Source: Streptomyces sp. AC512_CC834
GTDB taxonomy: Bacteria; Actinomycetota; Actinomycetes; Streptomycetales; Streptomycetaceae
Length of the DNA stretch: 64,000 nucleotides
Direction: 5' to 3'
Assembly: GCF_019049325.1 (NCBI RefSeq)
Contig: NZ_JAGMUO010000034.1
Coordinates: 159,764 to 223,763 of the forward strand
This document shows, piece by piece, positions 55,794 to 63,891 of the stretch. The position numbers and the translations under genes are program-made. How positions within the stretch are numbered: the stretch's first letter is position 1; the number at the start of each line of letters is the position of its first letter. The notes beneath the pieces are model-generated. The model was given only the letters and a program-made list of their open reading frames with translations. It did not search any database and had not been told where the DNA came from.

Positions 55794-56687
55794 TCAGTAG
55801 TAGTCGCGCATCAGGTCGTCCACCCAGTCCGGCTGGACGACCTCCTCGCGCGGGCCGAACTGCCGCAGATACGGCTTGATGTCGAGCACGGGGGTGCCGT
55901 CCACGGCGTCGAGACCCATGACGTGCAGGTCGAGACCGTCGGTCCGCAGCAGCCGGCAGCGTGAGACGCCGAGCCGGTTGGGGCGGTTCTTGCCGCGCTG
56001 GGCGAAGATCCCCGCCGACGGCCACTCCGGGTTGTTCCGGGGGTGGCGCGCGCCCTCCTGCACCTTGTGCGGCGGGACGCGGTGGAAGCGGAAGACGACT
56101 TCGAGGTGGGAGAAGGAGTCGAGGCCGAGCACCGCGTCCGTGCCGAACCGGTCGGCGTCGAGCCGGATGACGGAGGCGACGGGACCCCAGTCGTCGTCGA
56201 CGATCTCCCGGCGGTCGCTGTGCACGTACGCGACCGGTACGACGTCGGTGATCGCCCCGGCCGCCCCGGCCGCCCCGGTCTCGGTCGTCGCGGTCGCCCC
56301 GAGCCCGCTCCCCGCGTCTCCTGTCCGCGGGGTCCACACCTCGTCCCGTACGAGCAACTCGCCCGCGGGGGCGCGCTGGACCGCGAGGTAGATGTCCTCG
56401 GCGGGGACCCGCAGCAGGCCCGCGAGCCGCTCCTGGAGCAGCCGCAGCAGTCGGCCGACCCGGTCCCTGTCGTAGCTCTCCTTGCACACGACGAGGCCGA
56501 CAGGCGCGGTGGCACCCTCGCTCCCGTTCCACTCGGGCCGGTGGAAGGATCCGGGCTCCAGCCGCTGCCACCACAGCCAGCACTGGCCGCGGTCGAGTCC
56601 GAGCAGCGTCGTCACGTCGTCGGACAGCTTCTCCAGCGCCGCCGCACCCGGACTCGGAGCCGGTGAGAACAACCTGATGACGGGCAT
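55794..56687 (-). CDS. Fusion of an N-terminal tautomerase-like region with a TrmO (TsaA/VirR) domain
   Basis: 297 residues. From about residue 145 there is a typical TrmO/TsaA domain: VAYVHSDRREIV, VLGLDSFSHLEVVFRFHR, GIFAQRGKNRPNRLGVSRCRLL and DGTPVLDIKPYLRQFG. TrmO uses SAM to N6-methylate t6A37 in tRNA. The first 140 residues begin MPVIRLFSP and have two beta-alpha-beta-like halves (second half VGLVVCKESYDRDRV to DIYLAVQRAPAGEL) resembling the 4-oxalocrotonate tautomerase fold with Pro1. That N-terminal assignment is tentative. A tRNA role seems unlikely inside this operon; methylation of the peptide or another small substrate is inferred. It starts 1 bp after the methyltransferase stop, so translation is coupled. 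Confidence 0.75.
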   Translation of the reverse strand: MPVIRLFSPAPSPGAAALEKLSDDVTTLLGLDRGQCWLWWQRLEPGSFHRPEWNGSEGATAPVGLVVCKESYDRDRVGRLLRLLQERLAGLLRVPAEDIYLAVQRAPAGELLVRDEVWTPRTGDAGSGLGATATTETGAAGAAGAITDVVPVAYVHSDRREIVDDDWGPVASVIRLDADRFGTDAVLGLDSFSHLEVVFRFHRVPPHKVQEGARHPRNNPEWPSAGIFAQRGKNRPNRLGVSRCRLLRTDGLDLHVMGLDAVDGTPVLDIKPYLRQFGPREEVVQPDWVDDLMRDYY

Positions 56688-56688
56688 G

Positions 56689-57471
56689 TCAGCGGCTCCC
56701 CGTGAGCGGCTTGACCCCGATCACCATGCAGGTGCGTACGGGGATGAGGTACTCGTCGCCGTCCTGGCGGATGCCCAGCGCCTCCCGGTGCGGGGCGGGG
56801 GCCTCGGCCAGCCGGCGGCGGATGGCCTCCTCGGCCTCGGCGCCGGACGAGGCGATCTCGCACCACCGTTTGACGGGCACCCCGGTGCGGCTCTCGGACT
56901 GCGAGCCCCGGGCCACCGGGACGTTCAGCCCGGCGTCGAGCAGGAAGCGGGTCCACTCGGCGAGGGTGTAGCTGCGCCGGTGCGTCGGGTCGTGCAGGAT
57001 CTCCAACGCGTGGTTGAGGGCGTCGATCTCGGGTTCGTCGTGTCCTTCGAGGTCGATGACGGCCAGCCGCCCGCCGGGGCGCAGCAGCCGGGCCATCTCG
57101 GCCACCGCCCGCGGTATGTCCCGGAAGTGGTGCGGGGCGAGACGGGAGACGACGAGATCGAAGGAGGCGTCGGGGAAGGGGAGTTCCTCGGCGTGGGCCT
57201 CGACGGTCTCGACGGGAGCCCCGCGTTCGGCGGCGAGCCGGCGGAAGGACTCCAGCATGTTGGGCGCCGGGTCCACCCCGACCAGCCGGGCGGGCCGCTC
57301 TCCGGCGAACGACAGGGCCAGGTGGCCGGCTCCGCAGGCCACGTCGCAGATGGCGCTGCCCGTCTGCGGGCCAAGCGTCTCGTGCAGGGCCTCCATCGTG
57401 GGGCTGGAGCGGTGCACCTCGCTGGTCGCGAAGTTCTCGGCGATCTTGTCGAATCGCTGACTGGAGAGCAT
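56689..57471 (-). CDS. SAM-dependent class I methyltransferase
   Basis: 260 residues. UbiE/COQ5-like Rossmann methyltransferase: motif I CDVACGAGHLALSF, VGVDPAPNMLESF, the acidic post-motif ELPFPDASFDLVVSRLAPHHF and LLRPGGRLAVIDLEGHDE. It is complete, with the C-terminal cap typical of small-molecule O-, N- or C-methyltransferases. The acceptor is not evident; the operon peptide or the phenol/pyrrole product are both possible (armeniaspirols, for instance, are N-methylated). Placed between the hydrolase (81-bp gap) and the TrmO fusion (1 bp). Confidence 0.9.
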   Translation of the reverse strand: MLSSQRFDKIAENFATSEVHRSSPTMEALHETLGPQTGSAICDVACGAGHLALSFAGERPARLVGVDPAPNMLESFRRLAAERGAPVETVEAHAEELPFPDASFDLVVSRLAPHHFRDIPRAVAEMARLLRPGGRLAVIDLEGHDEPEIDALNHALEILHDPTHRRSYTLAEWTRFLLDAGLNVPVARGSQSESRTGVPVKRWCEIASSGAEAEEAIRRRLAEAPAPHREALGIRQDGDEYLIPVRTCMVIGVKPLTGSR

Positions 57472-57552
57472 CTCGTACGCTGCCTTCTGCTAGATCTGCC
57501 GACGGGTGCGGGTCACGGGTGCGGGTCATGGGTGAGGGTTACGGGCGGTGCG

Positions 57553-58281
57553 TCAGCCGGGGCCGCCGCCCACCAGGGTGGTGAGCGCCGGGACCGGGTC
57601 CGCGCGGGCAACGGAGTCGGGGCCGCAGGGCTGGAGAGTGTGGCCGAGCCCCTCGAGTACGTGCACGCCGACCTCGATGGAGCGCCGGCCGATCACCCGG
57701 CCCGCCGACCAGTCGCCGTACACGCCGGGGTCGAACACCGCGGGCGGCAGGGAGCCGTCCGCGTCCGTCACGTATCCGACGAGGTCGAGGCTGCCGTAGA
57801 CCAGGTCGAGCGAGGTGAGGCGGGAGGTGAGGAAGGCGTCCTCCTCGACGACGGTGCCCACCAGGACCACCCGCGCCGCCCTGCGCGGTGTGCCGCTCTC
57901 CAGCAGACGCAGCAGCGCCTGCCCGCCCAGCGAGAAGCCGATCAGGGCGAGCGGTCCGCGCATCAGGTGACCGTGGGCGTAGAGCAGTTGGGAGATCCGG
58001 TCGGCGCGGGCCCGCTGGTCGGCGGCGGTCGAGGGCGTCCCGGGGGCCCGCACGGGCATGTCGCACTGCAGGACCTGGGCGCCGCCGGCCACCAGGCTCC
58101 GGGTGAGCGCGTCCAGCAGCCGGTCGTCGCGTCCGTCGCCGTCCACCGCCGCCACGCTTCCGGGGCCCGCGAGCAGGACCGTCGCGTTCGCCGGGCCGGC
58201 CGGGAAGGACCGCATCGTGCGGTAGGCCGCGCCGGCCGGGTCCCTGCGCCACTGGATGCGCCGATGCGTGGTCGTGGTCAC
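57553..58281 (-). CDS. Alpha/beta-hydrolase-like protein of the radical-SAM operon
   Basis: 242 residues, GTG start, 4 bp after the radical-SAM stop. The nucleophile elbow LIGFSLGGQALLRLL and a late His in LEGLGHTLQPCG fit an alpha/beta hydrolase. VLLAGPGSVAAVDGDG replaces the usual HG oxyanion turn, which is unusual. No signal peptide is seen, so it acts in the cytoplasm. In this operon it could be a leader peptidase, an esterase or a thioesterase, but nothing in the sequence decides this. Confidence 0.75.
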   Translation of the reverse strand: MTTTTHRRIQWRRDPAGAAYRTMRSFPAGPANATVLLAGPGSVAAVDGDGRDDRLLDALTRSLVAGGAQVLQCDMPVRAPGTPSTAADQRARADRISQLLYAHGHLMRGPLALIGFSLGGQALLRLLESGTPRRAARVVLVGTVVEEDAFLTSRLTSLDLVYGSLDLVGYVTDADGSLPPAVFDPGVYGDWSAGRVIGRRSIEVGVHVLEGLGHTLQPCGPDSVARADPVPALTTLVGGGPG

Positions 58282-58285
58282 CGGG

Positions 58286-59758
58286 TCACCTGCGGCAGAC
58301 GGCCTCGGCGAAGCCGCCGACGCGCTGGTGGAAGTAGACGCTGATGATCTCCTCGTGCAGCGCCTCGCCGTCCAGGGTGGGCAGCACGCTCTCCGGCGCG
58401 CCCGGCACGGGTTCCACGAGTTCGCGTGCCATCAGGTCGGCGAAGACGGAGGCGAACGGCTCGTCGCGGAACAGCTCGACGCCGAACCGGCGGCGGAACC
58501 GCGCCGCGTCGATGGGCTGGTTCGCCTTGAACGCGAAGCCGAGGACCATGCCGATGGCCTCATGTCCCGTCAGGCGCCGCCCGGGAGCGAGCGGCAGACC
58601 CGGCCCGTCCTTGAGGCGGCGCGCGTAGCCGGAGATGTCGGCGACGTTGTGGGTCTGCACCACGGTGTCCCCGCCGCCGGTGAGCCAGCCGTAGGCACCG
58701 GGGCCGTAGGCGATCATCGAGTCGTGGCGCTGCCACTTGTTGCGCGAGACGCGGGGGATGTTGCCGTCCGGGTAGACGCCGGGCCGGTTCCACCAGCCGC
58801 AGGGGCTCGGGCGGTAGCCGCCGTCGAGCAGCAGCTCCACGACGGCCTCGCGCATCGCGTACGTCTCGCCGAGCGTGGGGAAGAGGTCCTGCTCCCGCAA
58901 CCGGCTCTTGACGCTCTCCACGTTCCACAGGGCGCGGTTGCCGATCCCCATCCCGGCCCGGTCCGCGTTGCGCAGCCGGTAGATGGTGATGGTGGGCACT
59001 TCGAGGTCGATCAGCCGCCGGATGTCGTCGGCGACCTTCGCGGCGCTCTGGTGCGGCAGCCCGAACATCATGTCGACGTTGTACGGCCTGCCGGTGGCCC
59101 GGAGTTTCTCGATGGCCCGCACCGACATGACGGCGTCGTGGCCGCGCCCGGCGAAGGCGTTGACCTCGCTCTGCAGGGACTGGACGCCGACGCTGAAGCG
59201 GTTGAAGCCGATCTCCCGGGCCTCGGCGAGCTCGTCCTGCTGGAAGTTGTCCGGGTTGCCCTCCAGGCTGATCTCGCAGTCGTCGGAGAGCGTGTAGTGG
59301 GCGCGTACATGGCCGAGCAGGCGTGCCAGTTGCTCGGTGCCGAGCAGGGAGGCGGTGCCGCCGCCGAGATATACGGACTCGATCACGGCGTCGGACAGCC
59401 AGGGGGAGTGGGCGAGCCCGCGCGTGGACTCGTCGAGCAGCAGGTCGGTCCAGATCCGCGGGGCGGCGTCGCCCTCGGGGCCGTCGGGGACCTTGCGCTT
59501 GACGTAGTTGCAGAAGTGGCACACGTACTTGCACAGCGGGACGTGGAAGTAGAGGTGCGCGGGCCGTCCGGCACCCGGGTGGTGACGCAGGGCGTGCGCG
59601 ACCTCCGAAGGGGACAGCGTCTGACCGTAGTTGGCCGTGACGTTGATGTTGTACTCGTCCTGGCCGATGTTCAGCGCGGGGTTCTCCCGGAGCAGCCGCG
59701 CGAGTCCTGTGCCGGGGCGCAGCGCGGTACTGCCGGCCGAAACAGCCGTCTTGCTCAT
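58286..59758 (-). CDS. HemW/HemN-like radical SAM enzyme
   Basis: 490 residues. The radical SAM cluster motif is HVPLCKYVCHFCNY (Cys76, Cys80, Cys83, CX3CX2C) in the HemN-type context. It continues with the SAM-binding YLGGGTASLL (HemN GGGTPT), LEGNPDNFQQDELAEAREIG and FNRFSVGVQSLQSEV, ending in a HemN_C-like winged domain. HemN-like relatives include heme chaperones (HemW), the heme-degrading methylase ChuW/HutW and class C radical SAM methyltransferases of natural-product pathways (NosN, TbtI, YtkT). Here a class C methylase or related carbon-centred chemistry on the peptide or polyketide is inferred. The ATG at 59758 has GGAGACGAGG upstream. The conserved aromatic residue pattern cannot assign the substrate. 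Confidence 0.88.
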   Translation of the reverse strand: MSKTAVSAGSTALRPGTGLARLLRENPALNIGQDEYNINVTANYGQTLSPSEVAHALRHHPGAGRPAHLYFHVPLCKYVCHFCNYVKRKVPDGPEGDAAPRIWTDLLLDESTRGLAHSPWLSDAVIESVYLGGGTASLLGTEQLARLLGHVRAHYTLSDDCEISLEGNPDNFQQDELAEAREIGFNRFSVGVQSLQSEVNAFAGRGHDAVMSVRAIEKLRATGRPYNVDMMFGLPHQSAAKVADDIRRLIDLEVPTITIYRLRNADRAGMGIGNRALWNVESVKSRLREQDLFPTLGETYAMREAVVELLLDGGYRPSPCGWWNRPGVYPDGNIPRVSRNKWQRHDSMIAYGPGAYGWLTGGGDTVVQTHNVADISGYARRLKDGPGLPLAPGRRLTGHEAIGMVLGFAFKANQPIDAARFRRRFGVELFRDEPFASVFADLMARELVEPVPGAPESVLPTLDGEALHEEIISVYFHQRVGGFAEAVCRR

Positions 59759-59826
59759 CGCGACCTCGTCTCCGTGAAGCCTTCTGTGCGGGCGGCGTTG
59801 GACAGGGATCCCCGGGTCGTCCGGCC

Positions 59827-59904
59827 GGGCCGCGTCGTCGGGCCGCGTCGTCGGGCCGCGTCGTCGGGCCGCGTCGTCGGGCCGGGTGGTCGGGCCGGTC
59901 GGTC
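59827..59904. repeat. 13-bp tandem repeats between the precursor and HemW-like genes
   Basis: Four exact GGGCCGCGTCGTC units (59827-59878) followed by two degenerate units. They lie in the 270-bp gap 59759-60028, which has no convincing gene. Possible slippage product, spacer or structured RNA element; a stem is not obvious. Confidence 0.8.
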
Positions 59905-60028
59905 GGGGAGGTACGGATGGCGCTCGGTGAGCGGCCCCTCCCGGCCCGCCCCTCAGCGGGTCGGGAAGGCGGTCCACCACTGTGCGGTCGGTTGTGCGGT
60001 CCGTCCGCGAGGACGTGACGAGGTCCCC

Positions 60029-60199
60029 TCAGACCTCGACCTCGATGACCGTGGGCTCCGTGATGTTGGTGCTCTCCACCAGCGTCTCGGCGGGCGCGGT
60101 GGCGTTGGCGGCGCCGACGGCGCTCAGGGTCACGCCTTCCTGCCCCGGCTCCAGATGGATGCGGATGACCTTCTTGTCTTCGGGCTTCTCTTCGGGCAT
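60029..60199 (-). CDS. Putative radical-SAM-modified precursor peptide (56 aa)
   Basis: 56 residues, ATG with GAAGGGA 10 nt upstream, between the SPASM radical SAM gene (58 bp upstream) and the HemW-like gene. The N-terminal third is charged (MPEEKPEDKKVIRIHLEPGQ), a leader-like segment with a hydrophobic VIRIHL strand. A small-residue middle (LSAVGAANATAPAETL) follows, then a beta-branched, acidic C terminus (STNITEPTVIEVEV). It has no Cys, Trp or Tyr, so it is not a sactipeptide, lanthipeptide or ranthipeptide substrate. Two Asn-x-Thr motifs occur (NAT, NIT). The role is inferred from position between two radical SAM genes and from size; it could also be a small accessory protein. Confidence 0.6.
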   Translation of the reverse strand: MPEEKPEDKKVIRIHLEPGQEGVTLSAVGAANATAPAETLVESTNITEPTVIEVEV

Positions 60200-60257
60200 G
60201 CCGGTGTTCCCTTCGGTTCGGGCGGAGCCGGTGGCGCCGCCGCGGACGGGGACCCGC

Positions 60258-61670
60258 TCACGTCGTCGGGAGCGGGAGCTTGGTGGGGCCCGGCGGATCG
60301 GCCGGCCGTGACGGGCGCGGCGTCAGCGTCAGGCGTACGTTGTTCTGCTTGCGGGCCCGCCAGTAGCGGCCGGCGCGCAGCGTGAACTCCTGCAGGTACT
60401 CGGTGGCGCCGCAGCCCTTCGGGTCGCCGGTGATGTTCCGGGCCAGCGGCGGGCAGCGGAACTGGCACCAGATGTCCTCCTGGGCCACCGGGCACACCCC
60501 GCACACGGAGTGGTCGCTGAACCGGATGTCGCGGAACTCGTCGAAGCCGTTCTCCCAGATGTCCGCGAACGGCCGCCCGGTGATGTTCCCGGCCCGGTAG
60601 AGCTGTCCCGACATGCAGTTGCTGCACGGGTAGACGTCGCCGCGGCTGTTGACGTAGACGACCGAGCGGCCGCACTTCTCCTGGCCGACGGCGCGTTCGA
60701 GGCGCTGGCAGAACTGGACGGTGTCGACGCCGCGGATCTCGTCCGCGGCGCGCCGTTCCGGGGGACCCGTGGGCCTCCTCCCGGGCTCGGCCTGGGAACC
60801 GGTCCCGGGCTCAGAACCGGTCCCGGGCTCCAGGTCCGGTTCGGTGGAGTAGCGGTCCATGCAGCGCCGGTAGACCTCGAAGACCTCGTCCACGTCCTCC
60901 GGGCGCAGCAGCATGTCCGGGTGGAGCAGCGCGCGGCCCACCGGGTGGGTCTCCAGCCACTGGGGCCTCGGGTAGCCGCGCTCGGCGCACCACTCGAAGA
61001 TCTCCTCCGCGTCCTGGATGTTGTCCCGGTGGACGGAGATGGCGGTGCGGAACACGTGCCCGTGGGCGCGCATCATCTCGAAGGCGCGCTCCAGCTTGGG
61101 GAAGTCCATCTTCCCGCGGACCGTGCGCTCGGGGTCGGCGGTGTCGAAGCTGATGAAGAAGGACTGGCCGGGCGGGATCGCCGCCAGCCGCTCCTCGGTG
61201 ACGAGCAGGCCGTTGGTGAAGATCTGCGTGCTGAACGGCTTGCTGCGGGCGTGGCGGATGATCTCGACCGCGTCCCGGTGGGAGAAGATCTCGCCGCCGG
61301 TCAGGAACACCTGGAGGACGCCCATGTCGGCGAAGTCGTCGAGGAGTTCCTTGATGCGCGGGGTGGAGATCTCGTCGGGCCGCTTCAGCGCGGAGTCCGC
61401 GTAGCAGTGCTTGCAGCGCAGGTTGCAGAGGTTCGTGGTCTCCACGAAGGCGATGGCGGGGGCGGGCAGATGGAACCGGTCCAGCGTCACCAGGGGGTCG
61501 CTGAGCGCGTGGGTCATCAACTCCTCGGAGGACACGGGCTGTCCGGAGTTGTGGAGCCGGATGAGCTCACGCGCCGAGGCGGCCAGGAACTCGACGTGCC
61601 CGCCTGGCAGCAGCGCGACGAGCCCGCCTTCGTTCACCTGGAAGGGGATCTTCTGCACGGTCTTCTGCAC
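60258..61670 (-). CDS. SPASM-domain radical SAM peptide-modifying enzyme with N-terminal PqqD-like region
   Basis: 470 residues, GTG start (a second GTG lies at 61658). Residues 1-60 (VALLPGGHVEFLAASARELIRLHNSGQPV) resemble a PqqD-type RiPP recognition element. The radical SAM core has Cys82, Cys86 and Cys89 in NLCNLRCKHCYAD, then VFLTGGEIFSHRDAVEII and IFTNGLL. The C-terminal SPASM region has CGRSVVYVNSRGDVYPCSNC, then CGVCPVAQEDIWCQFRC and a final GC, enough for two auxiliary 4Fe-4S clusters. Such proteins (PqqE, MftC, AlbA, StrB) cross-link, decarboxylate or epimerise peptides. The best substrate is the 56-residue peptide encoded 58 bp downstream. A low-complexity EPGTGSEPGTGS insertion precedes the SPASM part. 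First gene of a nine-gene operon behind a GATGAACTCTAC site. Confidence 0.9.
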   Translation of the reverse strand: MQKTVQKIPFQVNEGGLVALLPGGHVEFLAASARELIRLHNSGQPVSSEELMTHALSDPLVTLDRFHLPAPAIAFVETTNLCNLRCKHCYADSALKRPDEISTPRIKELLDDFADMGVLQVFLTGGEIFSHRDAVEIIRHARSKPFSTQIFTNGLLVTEERLAAIPPGQSFFISFDTADPERTVRGKMDFPKLERAFEMMRAHGHVFRTAISVHRDNIQDAEEIFEWCAERGYPRPQWLETHPVGRALLHPDMLLRPEDVDEVFEVYRRCMDRYSTEPDLEPGTGSEPGTGSQAEPGRRPTGPPERRAADEIRGVDTVQFCQRLERAVGQEKCGRSVVYVNSRGDVYPCSNCMSGQLYRAGNITGRPFADIWENGFDEFRDIRFSDHSVCGVCPVAQEDIWCQFRCPPLARNITGDPKGCGATEYLQEFTLRAGRYWRARKQNNVRLTLTPRPSRPADPPGPTKLPLPTT

Positions 61671-61732
61671 GAGCCCTGCCTCTCCTGATCACGTGGTCAC
61701 GGGACGGCGGAACAATCAAGCCACATCAAGTC

Positions 61733-61780
61733 AACGTGCGTTGAACTCATGTTGTGATGAACTCTACGAAGGATGAATAG
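61733..61780. promoter_or_regulatory. Operator-like repeats between the radical-SAM operon and the GGT-like gene
   Basis: GTTGAACTCATG (61740-61751) and GATGAACTCTAC (61756-61767) form a direct repeat, followed by GGATGAATAG. The second 12-mer is identical to 27854-27865 in the carrier/PPTase promoter. The gap continues to 61942 without a gene. Confidence 0.65.
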
Positions 61781-61942
61781 TCTTGGCAAGGGGTGGGGAC
61801 GCGACCTCGTCCGGGGATGCCGGAGGCGGGGGAGGCGGGGAAGAAGCGGCACAGCGTGATCGATAGCCTTCTGGGGGAGCGGGAGGAGAAGACCCTTGGC
61901 GCAAACTCCCCGGAATCCGCAAAAGGCAAGGTGAGAGGCCCT

Positions 61943-63796
61943 ATGTTCACCACTCGACCCACCCTCCAGGGCACCTTCGGAATGGTGTCCTCCACCCACT
62001 GGCTGGCCTCGCAGTCGGCCATGGCGGTACTGGAGGGCGGGGGCAATGCCTACGACGCCGCCGTCGCCGGTGCCTTCGTGCTGCACGTCGTCGAGCCGCA
62101 CCTCAACGGGCCCGCCGGAGAGGCGCCGATCCTGCTCGCCCCGGCGGACGGCGAGGTACGGGTGCTGTGCGGACAGGGCGTGGCGCCGGCCGGGGCGACG
62201 ATCGCGCACTACAAGGGGCTCGGCCTGGACCTCGTCCCCGGCACCGGGCCTCTCGCCGCCGCCGTGCCCGGTGCCTTCGACGCCTGGCTGCTCCTGCTGC
62301 GCGACCACGGCACCAGGTCACTGGCCGAGGTGCTGAAGTACGCCATCGGCTACGCCGAGCACGGGCACGCGCCCGTGGAGCGCGTCGCGGACACCGTCGA
62401 GACCGTCCGGGAGCTCTTCGAGACCGAGTGGACGTCCTCCGCCGAGGTCTACCTGCCGGGCGGCCGACCGCCCCGCCCCGGCGAGCTGTTCCGCAACCCC
62501 GCCCTCGCCGCGACCTGGAAACGGCTGCTCGCGGAGGTCGCCGCCGCCGGGGACCGGGAGGCGGAGATCGACGCGGCTCGGGAGGTCTGGCGCACCGGGT
62601 TCATCGCCGAGGCCCTCGTACGGCAGGCAGGCCGGCCCACCATGGACACCAGCGGCGAACGCCACACCGGCACCCTGACCGCCGCCGACCTCGCCGGCTG
62701 GTCCGCCCACTACGAGGCCCCCGCGACCTACGACTGGAACGGCTGGACCCTGTGCAAGGCCGGCCCGTGGAGCCAGGGCCCCGTCCTGCTCCAGCAGTTG
62801 GCGCTGCTCCCGCCCGAACTGCCCGCCTACGGATCCGCCGACTACGTCCACCTGCTCGTCGAGGGCTGCAAGCTCGCCATGGCCGACCGGGAGGCCTGGT
62901 ACGGCGACGCGCACGGCGCGGACGAGGTGCCCCTCGACGACCTGCTGTCGCCGCGGTACAACGCGGCACGGCGGGCGCTCGTCGGTGACAAGGCGTCCTT
63001 CGAACTGCGGCCCGGCGCTCCGGGTGGGCGCGCCCCCCGGCTCAGCGCGCACGCGCTCGTCGCGGCCGTGGAGGGCGAGGGCCTCGACGCCCTGGGAATC
63101 GGCGAGCCGACGGTCGCCAAGAGCCCGACGTCCCCCGTGCCGGGCGAACCGAACGTGCCGGGTGAACCGGACGTCGCCGCCGACGGGGGCACCCGCGGCG
63201 ACACCTGCCACCTCGACATCGTGGACCGCTGGGGCAACATGGTCTCGGCCACGCCCAGCGGCGGCTGGCTCCAGTCCAACCCCGTCGTACCCGAACTGGG
63301 CTTCCCGCTCGGCACCCGGCTCCAGATGACCTGGCTGGAGGAGAACCTGCCCAACTCACTCACCCCCGGCCGCCGCCCGCGCACCACGCTCACCCCGTCC
63401 CTCGCCCTGCGCGACGGGGTGCCCGTCATGGCGTTCGGCACGCCCGGCGGCGACCAGCAGGACCAGTGGCAACTGCACTTCTTCCTCGCGGTCGCACTGC
63501 GGGCACAGGTGCGCGGCGGCCTCGACCTCCAGGGCGCCGTCGACGCCCCGAACTGGCACAACGACAGCTTCCCCGGTTCCTTCTTCCCGCGCGGCATGCG
63601 GGCGGGAAGCGTCACCGTGGAGTCCCGGATGCCGGCCGAGGTCGTCGAGGAGCTGCGGCGCCGCGGCCACGACGTCACGGTGGGCGAGGCGTGGTCGGAG
63701 GGCCGCCTGTGCGCCGTCGCGCGGGACCCGCGGACGGGCGTGCTGTCGGCGGCGGCGAACCCGCGCGGCATGCAGGGCTACGCGGTCGGCCGCTGA
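61943..63796 (+). CDS. Gamma-glutamyltransferase-family Ntn hydrolase
   Basis: 617 residues, ATG with GAGAGGCCCT upstream. GGT fold: SSTHWLASQSAMAVLEGGGNAYDAAVAGAFVL near the N terminus, the autoprocessing site GDTCHLDIVDRWGNMVS where the catalytic Thr follows Asp (TCH replaces the common TTH), and MAFGTPGGDQQDQWQLHFF for the C-terminal subunit. No signal peptide is evident, so it may be cytoplasmic, unlike classical GGT. Family members hydrolyse or transfer gamma-glutamyl groups or act as acylases. It shares an operator-bearing promoter with the radical-SAM operon, so it may be a peptidase/acylase of that pathway or glutathione-related self-protection; it could equally be a bordering housekeeping gene. 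Confidence 0.88.
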   Translation: MFTTRPTLQGTFGMVSSTHWLASQSAMAVLEGGGNAYDAAVAGAFVLHVVEPHLNGPAGEAPILLAPADGEVRVLCGQGVAPAGATIAHYKGLGLDLVPGTGPLAAAVPGAFDAWLLLLRDHGTRSLAEVLKYAIGYAEHGHAPVERVADTVETVRELFETEWTSSAEVYLPGGRPPRPGELFRNPALAATWKRLLAEVAAAGDREAEIDAAREVWRTGFIAEALVRQAGRPTMDTSGERHTGTLTAADLAGWSAHYEAPATYDWNGWTLCKAGPWSQGPVLLQQLALLPPELPAYGSADYVHLLVEGCKLAMADREAWYGDAHGADEVPLDDLLSPRYNAARRALVGDKASFELRPGAPGGRAPRLSAHALVAAVEGEGLDALGIGEPTVAKSPTSPVPGEPNVPGEPDVAADGGTRGDTCHLDIVDRWGNMVSATPSGGWLQSNPVVPELGFPLGTRLQMTWLEENLPNSLTPGRRPRTTLTPSLALRDGVPVMAFGTPGGDQQDQWQLHFFLAVALRAQVRGGLDLQGAVDAPNWHNDSFPGSFFPRGMRAGSVTVESRMPAEVVEELRRRGHDVTVGEAWSEGRLCAVARDPRTGVLSAAANPRGMQGYAVGR

Positions 63797-63891
63797 CCGG
63801 CACGCTCGCGCGCACCGGGTGTTCGTGTCGATTCCACCCGGAGTACCCCACCCGGGTGGGGATTGTCAGTGGCGCGTGCTCTCATGGAGCC

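Noticed and set aside
59759..59980. N-terminal extension of the HemW-like protein
   Set aside because: The upstream in-frame sequence is a low-complexity shadow of 13-bp repeats; the ATG at 59758 has a good RBS and the domain begins soon after.
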